From Azospirillum sp. (GTDB lineage Bacteria > Pseudomonadota > Alphaproteobacteria > Azospirillales > Azospirillaceae): a DNA stretch of 64,000 nucleotides. Shown one piece after another: positions 61,813 through 64,000 of the stretch; within the stretch, counting starts at the first letter, position 1; every line of letters starts with the position of its first letter. The DNA lies in assembly GCA_016124535.1 (NCBI GenBank), contig WGNK01000004.1, forward strand, positions 1 through 64,000, written 5' to 3'. Both the position numbers and the translations under genes were made by a program. Under the pieces are notes generated by a model that saw only the letters and a list, made by a program, of their open reading frames with translations, ran no database searches and had not been told where the DNA came from.

Positions 61813-63384
61813 ATGAACAGCCAGACCACCGCCAAGGACGCGCCGGCGATCGAGCCGGCAGGCACCAGCCCGGCGACGCCGCTCGGCACGATTTCCGGCA
61901 ATCGCGGGCTGCGGATCGAAGAGCCGCTGATCTTCGAGCAGGACAGCCCCGGCCATTGCGGCGTCGATCTGCCCGAGCCTCCAGCGCTCGCCTTGCGGCT
62001 GGGCGGGGTCGCGCCGCGCGGCCGGATCGGACTGCCCGGTCTGGCCGAGCCGACCGTGGTGCGCCACTATACCCGGCTCAGCCGCAACAATTATGCGATC
62101 GATGCCGGGTTCTACCCGCTGGGCTCGTGCACGATGAAGCACAATCCGCGGATCAACGAGAAGCTGGCGCGATTGCCGGGCTTTGCCGATCTCCACCCGC
62201 TGCAGCCGCTGTCGACGGTTCAGGGGGCGCTGGAGCTGATCGATACCCTGGCGCATTGGCTGAAGACGCTGACCGGTATGCCCGCGGTGGCGATGTCGCC
62301 GGCGGCCGGCGCCCATGGCGAGCTGTGCGGCATGATGGCGATCCGCGCCGCGCTGGATCACCGGGCCGACCGGCCGCGCAAACGGGTTCTGGTGCCCGAG
62401 AGCGCTCACGGCACCAACCCGGCGACCGCGGCGGCGCTGGGCTTCACGGTCGATACCATCCCGGCCGATGCGCGCGGCCGGGTGGATCTGGACGCCTTCA
62501 AGGCCAAGCTGGGCGATCCGGCGACCACCGATGTCGCGGCGATCATGTTGACCAACCCCAATACTTGCGGGCTGTTCGAGACCGACATCATCGCAATCGC
62601 CGAGGCGATCCATCAGGCCGGAGCGTTCTTCTACTGCGACGGCGCCAATTTCAACGCCATCGTCGGCCGGGTCCGCCCGGCCGATCTCGGCGTTGATGTC
62701 ATGCACATCAATCTGCACAAGACCTTCTCGACGCCCCATGGCGGCGGGGGGCCGGGCAGTGGCCCGGTGGTGTTCTCCGAAGCGCTGGCGCCGTTCATCC
62801 CGTTGCCCTCGGTGGTGCATGACCGCGACGGTTTCCACCTGGTCGAAACCAACGACGACGACGGCGCCACCGGCCTGGCCTTCGGGCGGATGAAGGCGTT
62901 CCATGGCCAGATGGGCATGTTCGTGCGGGCGCTCGCCTATGCCATGAGCCACGGCGCCGACGGCCTGTTCCAGGCCTCGTCGGATGCCGTGCTCAACGCC
63001 AATTACCTGCTGGCCCGCCTCGGGAGCGACTACTCGACGCCGTTCGAGGGGCCGTGCATGCACGAGGTGCTGTTCGACGACCGCTCGCTCAAGGGCAGCG
63101 GCGTGACCACCCTCGACATCGCCAAGGCGCTGATCGACGAGGGCTACCACCCGATGACGGTGTATTTTCCGCTGGTCGTCCACGGCGCCATGCTGATCGA
63201 GCCGACCGAGACCGAAACCAGGGCGGCGCTGGATCAGTTCATCGCGGTGATGAAAGGCTTGGCCGAGCGTGCCAAGTCGGGCCACGCCGATTATTTCCAC
63301 GCCGCCCCGACCCTGACGCCGCGCCGTCGTCTCGACGAAACCGCCGCGGCGCGCAAACCGGTGCTGAGGTGGAAGGCTAACTAA
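61813..63384 (+). CDS. gcvPB: Glycine dehydrogenase (decarboxylating) subunit 2
   Basis: 523 residues from ATG 61813. PLP is bound by Lys303 in HINLHKTFSTPHGGGGPG. Other family stretches are LSRNNYAIDAGFYPLGSCTMKHNPR, SPAAGAHGELCGMMAI, PESAHGTNPATAA and LTNPNTCGLFE. With GcvPA it forms the heterotetrameric P protein that decarboxylates glycine. The L protein gene is not in the window. It ends the operon before a strong terminator. Confidence 0.97.
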   Translation: MNSQTTAKDAPAIEPAGTSPATPLGTISGNRGLRIEEPLIFEQDSPGHCGVDLPEPPALALRLGGVAPRGRIGLPGLAEPTVVRHYTRLSRNNYAIDAGFYPLGSCTMKHNPRINEKLARLPGFADLHPLQPLSTVQGALELIDTLAHWLKTLTGMPAVAMSPAAGAHGELCGMMAIRAALDHRADRPRKRVLVPESAHGTNPATAAALGFTVDTIPADARGRVDLDAFKAKLGDPATTDVAAIMLTNPNTCGLFETDIIAIAEAIHQAGAFFYCDGANFNAIVGRVRPADLGVDVMHINLHKTFSTPHGGGGPGSGPVVFSEALAPFIPLPSVVHDRDGFHLVETNDDDGATGLAFGRMKAFHGQMGMFVRALAYAMSHGADGLFQASSDAVLNANYLLARLGSDYSTPFEGPCMHEVLFDDRSLKGSGVTTLDIAKALIDEGYHPMTVYFPLVVHGAMLIEPTETETRAALDQFIAVMKGLAERAKSGHADYFHAAPTLTPRRRLDETAAARKPVLRWKAN

Positions 63385-63408
63385 TAAGAAGAAAGAGCGA
63401 GGAGGATT

Positions 63409-63440
63409 AAAAAAGGGGGCTGTCTGGCCCCCTTTTTTTT
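63409..63440 (+). terminator. Rho-independent terminator of the gcv operon
   Basis: AAAAAGGGGGC and GCCCCCTTTTT flank a 6-base loop (TGTCTG), with eight T residues at the end. It lies 25 bp after gcvPB. The A-run on the other side makes it usable in both directions, also for the convergent STAS-like gene. Confidence 0.95.
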
Positions 63441-63441
63441 G

Positions 63442-63777
63442 TCAGTGGATCACGGCGCTGATCGCACTGGTCAGGGATCGATAGACCGGGTACTCGATAC
63501 GATTGGTCCGCAGCGTCCACTCAACCGTCGGCAGCGAGGCCACGATGACGGCTCTGCCGCCGCGCCGAATCAGGCCGCGACAACTCGTGCGGATATAAAG
63601 AATTCCGAGCAGCGGCAGCGCGTGGATGCGATCGAGGTCGAGGATGACGGTAGGATGGCCGTTGCAGGCGGCGGCCAAACCCAGTTCGGCGCGATCCGAC
63701 CCCTGATAGGTGAAGTCGCCCAAGACCATGACATGGGCGATGTCGGCGCGGATCCAGCCAACCCTGACATCGACCAT
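63442..63777 (-). CDS. STAS-like (anti-sigma-antagonist-like) small protein
   Basis: 111 residues from ATG 63777, after GGAGG. The pattern IAHVMVLGDFTYQGSDRAELGLAAACNGHPTVILDLDRIHALPLLGILYI resembles a STAS domain: a beta strand, then a strand with Asp near the usual phospho-Ser position. The usual DSSG-type motif is replaced by HALPLLG, so phosphorylation in the normal manner is doubtful. It stands alone after the gcv operon. Bases 63823-64000 show no further gene. Confidence 0.6.
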   Translation of the reverse strand: MVDVRVGWIRADIAHVMVLGDFTYQGSDRAELGLAAACNGHPTVILDLDRIHALPLLGILYIRTSCRGLIRRGGRAVIVASLPTVEWTLRTNRIEYPVYRSLTSAISAVIH

Positions 63778-64000
63778 GATTGCCTCCGTGGACTCTTGGC
63801 TCACTGCGGTCCGAGCGTTCACCCAACGTTTGCTGGTGGTCCTGGGCCGATCGGTAAATACACGATCCGACGCAAGATCGCTGAATACTAAGCTTGGAAA
63901 GATGGCAAATTTATGGCGGCGTGGACGTCGTCACCGAAATACCGGGGAGTCGCTCGCGCTTTAGTAGACGTAACCCAAAGGTTTGAGACGACTTTTTGGT

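Noticed and set aside
1..64000. CRISPR arrays, insertion sequences, integrases or prophage
   Set aside because: No spaced repeats of CRISPR type, no transposase or integrase motifs and no terminal inverted repeats were seen.

Overview
The window reads as chromosomal DNA of a free-living, GC-rich alphaproteobacterium, probably of the Rhodospirillales type. The grounds are gene families and gene orders typical of that class: tsaE-amgK-murU-addB, sfsA-map, kdsD-lptC-lptA-lptB-rpoN-hpf-ptsN, the double-length dCTP deaminase, a FixLJ-like pair and a Tad/Flp pilus set. A sodium-pumping methylmalonyl-CoA decarboxylase operon with its epimerase fits bacteria that make or use propionyl-CoA by the succinate route, as described for Defluviicoccus-like glycogen accumulators. 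The genus is a guess. No phage, insertion sequence, CRISPR array or rRNA was seen; there is one tRNA, tRNA-Leu(CAG).

Layout. 1-4856: the C-terminal part of a very large secreted repeat (filamentous-haemagglutinin-like) protein, followed by a TPR-CHAT lipoprotein. 5018-11819 (minus): an OmpA-like protein, then a tightly coupled chain tsaE-amgK-murU-addB that joins tRNA modification, cell-wall recycling and recombination; addA is absent. 12033-19601: ferredoxin-NADP reductase, an unknown protein, pgi, mutL, a small exported protein, trpF and mutT, whose 3' end carries a 29-bp tandem triplication. 19705-27900: a split Tad/Flp pilus locus (double CpaB, CpaA, Flp pilin, a Crp-type regulator, a TPR lipoprotein, an N-domain-only CpaC-like protein, two TadE-like minor pilins and a TadG/VWA protein) with no ATPase, platform or secretin gene. 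27916-31451: a lone YejA-like binding protein, ppa, a macrodomain protein and an SRPBCC protein. 31503-39290 (minus): a six-PAS histidine kinase and a FixL/FixJ-like pair. 39508-42885: sfsA, map, an exported hydratase-fold protein, tRNA-Leu and an RNase D-like exonuclease. 43180-50795: the LPS-transport and sigma-54 cluster, then a dCTP deaminase. 50809-53107 (minus): a small membrane protein, yajQ and a DUF2235 hydrolase. 53425-57549 (minus): mce-mmdA-mmdD-mmdC-mmdB, ended by a strong terminator. 57695-63384: a methyltransferase, then a tandem glycine riboswitch and gcvT-gcvH-gcvPA-gcvPB with a clear terminator. A STAS-like protein lies at the right end.

How the genes connect. The envelope theme is strong: AmgK/MurU recycle muropeptide sugars, KdsD and LptABC build and export LPS, the Tad genes build a surface pilus, and the repeat/CHAT pair is probably exported. 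One-carbon and propionate metabolism are represented by the glycine cleavage system, under glycine control, and by the methylmalonyl-CoA decarboxylase, which couples decarboxylation to a sodium gradient. Most genes are ordinary core genes. The least explained parts are the repeat/CHAT pair, the fused double CpaB with its dispersed partners, the exported hydratase-like protein, and the enlarged stem of the second glycine aptamer.
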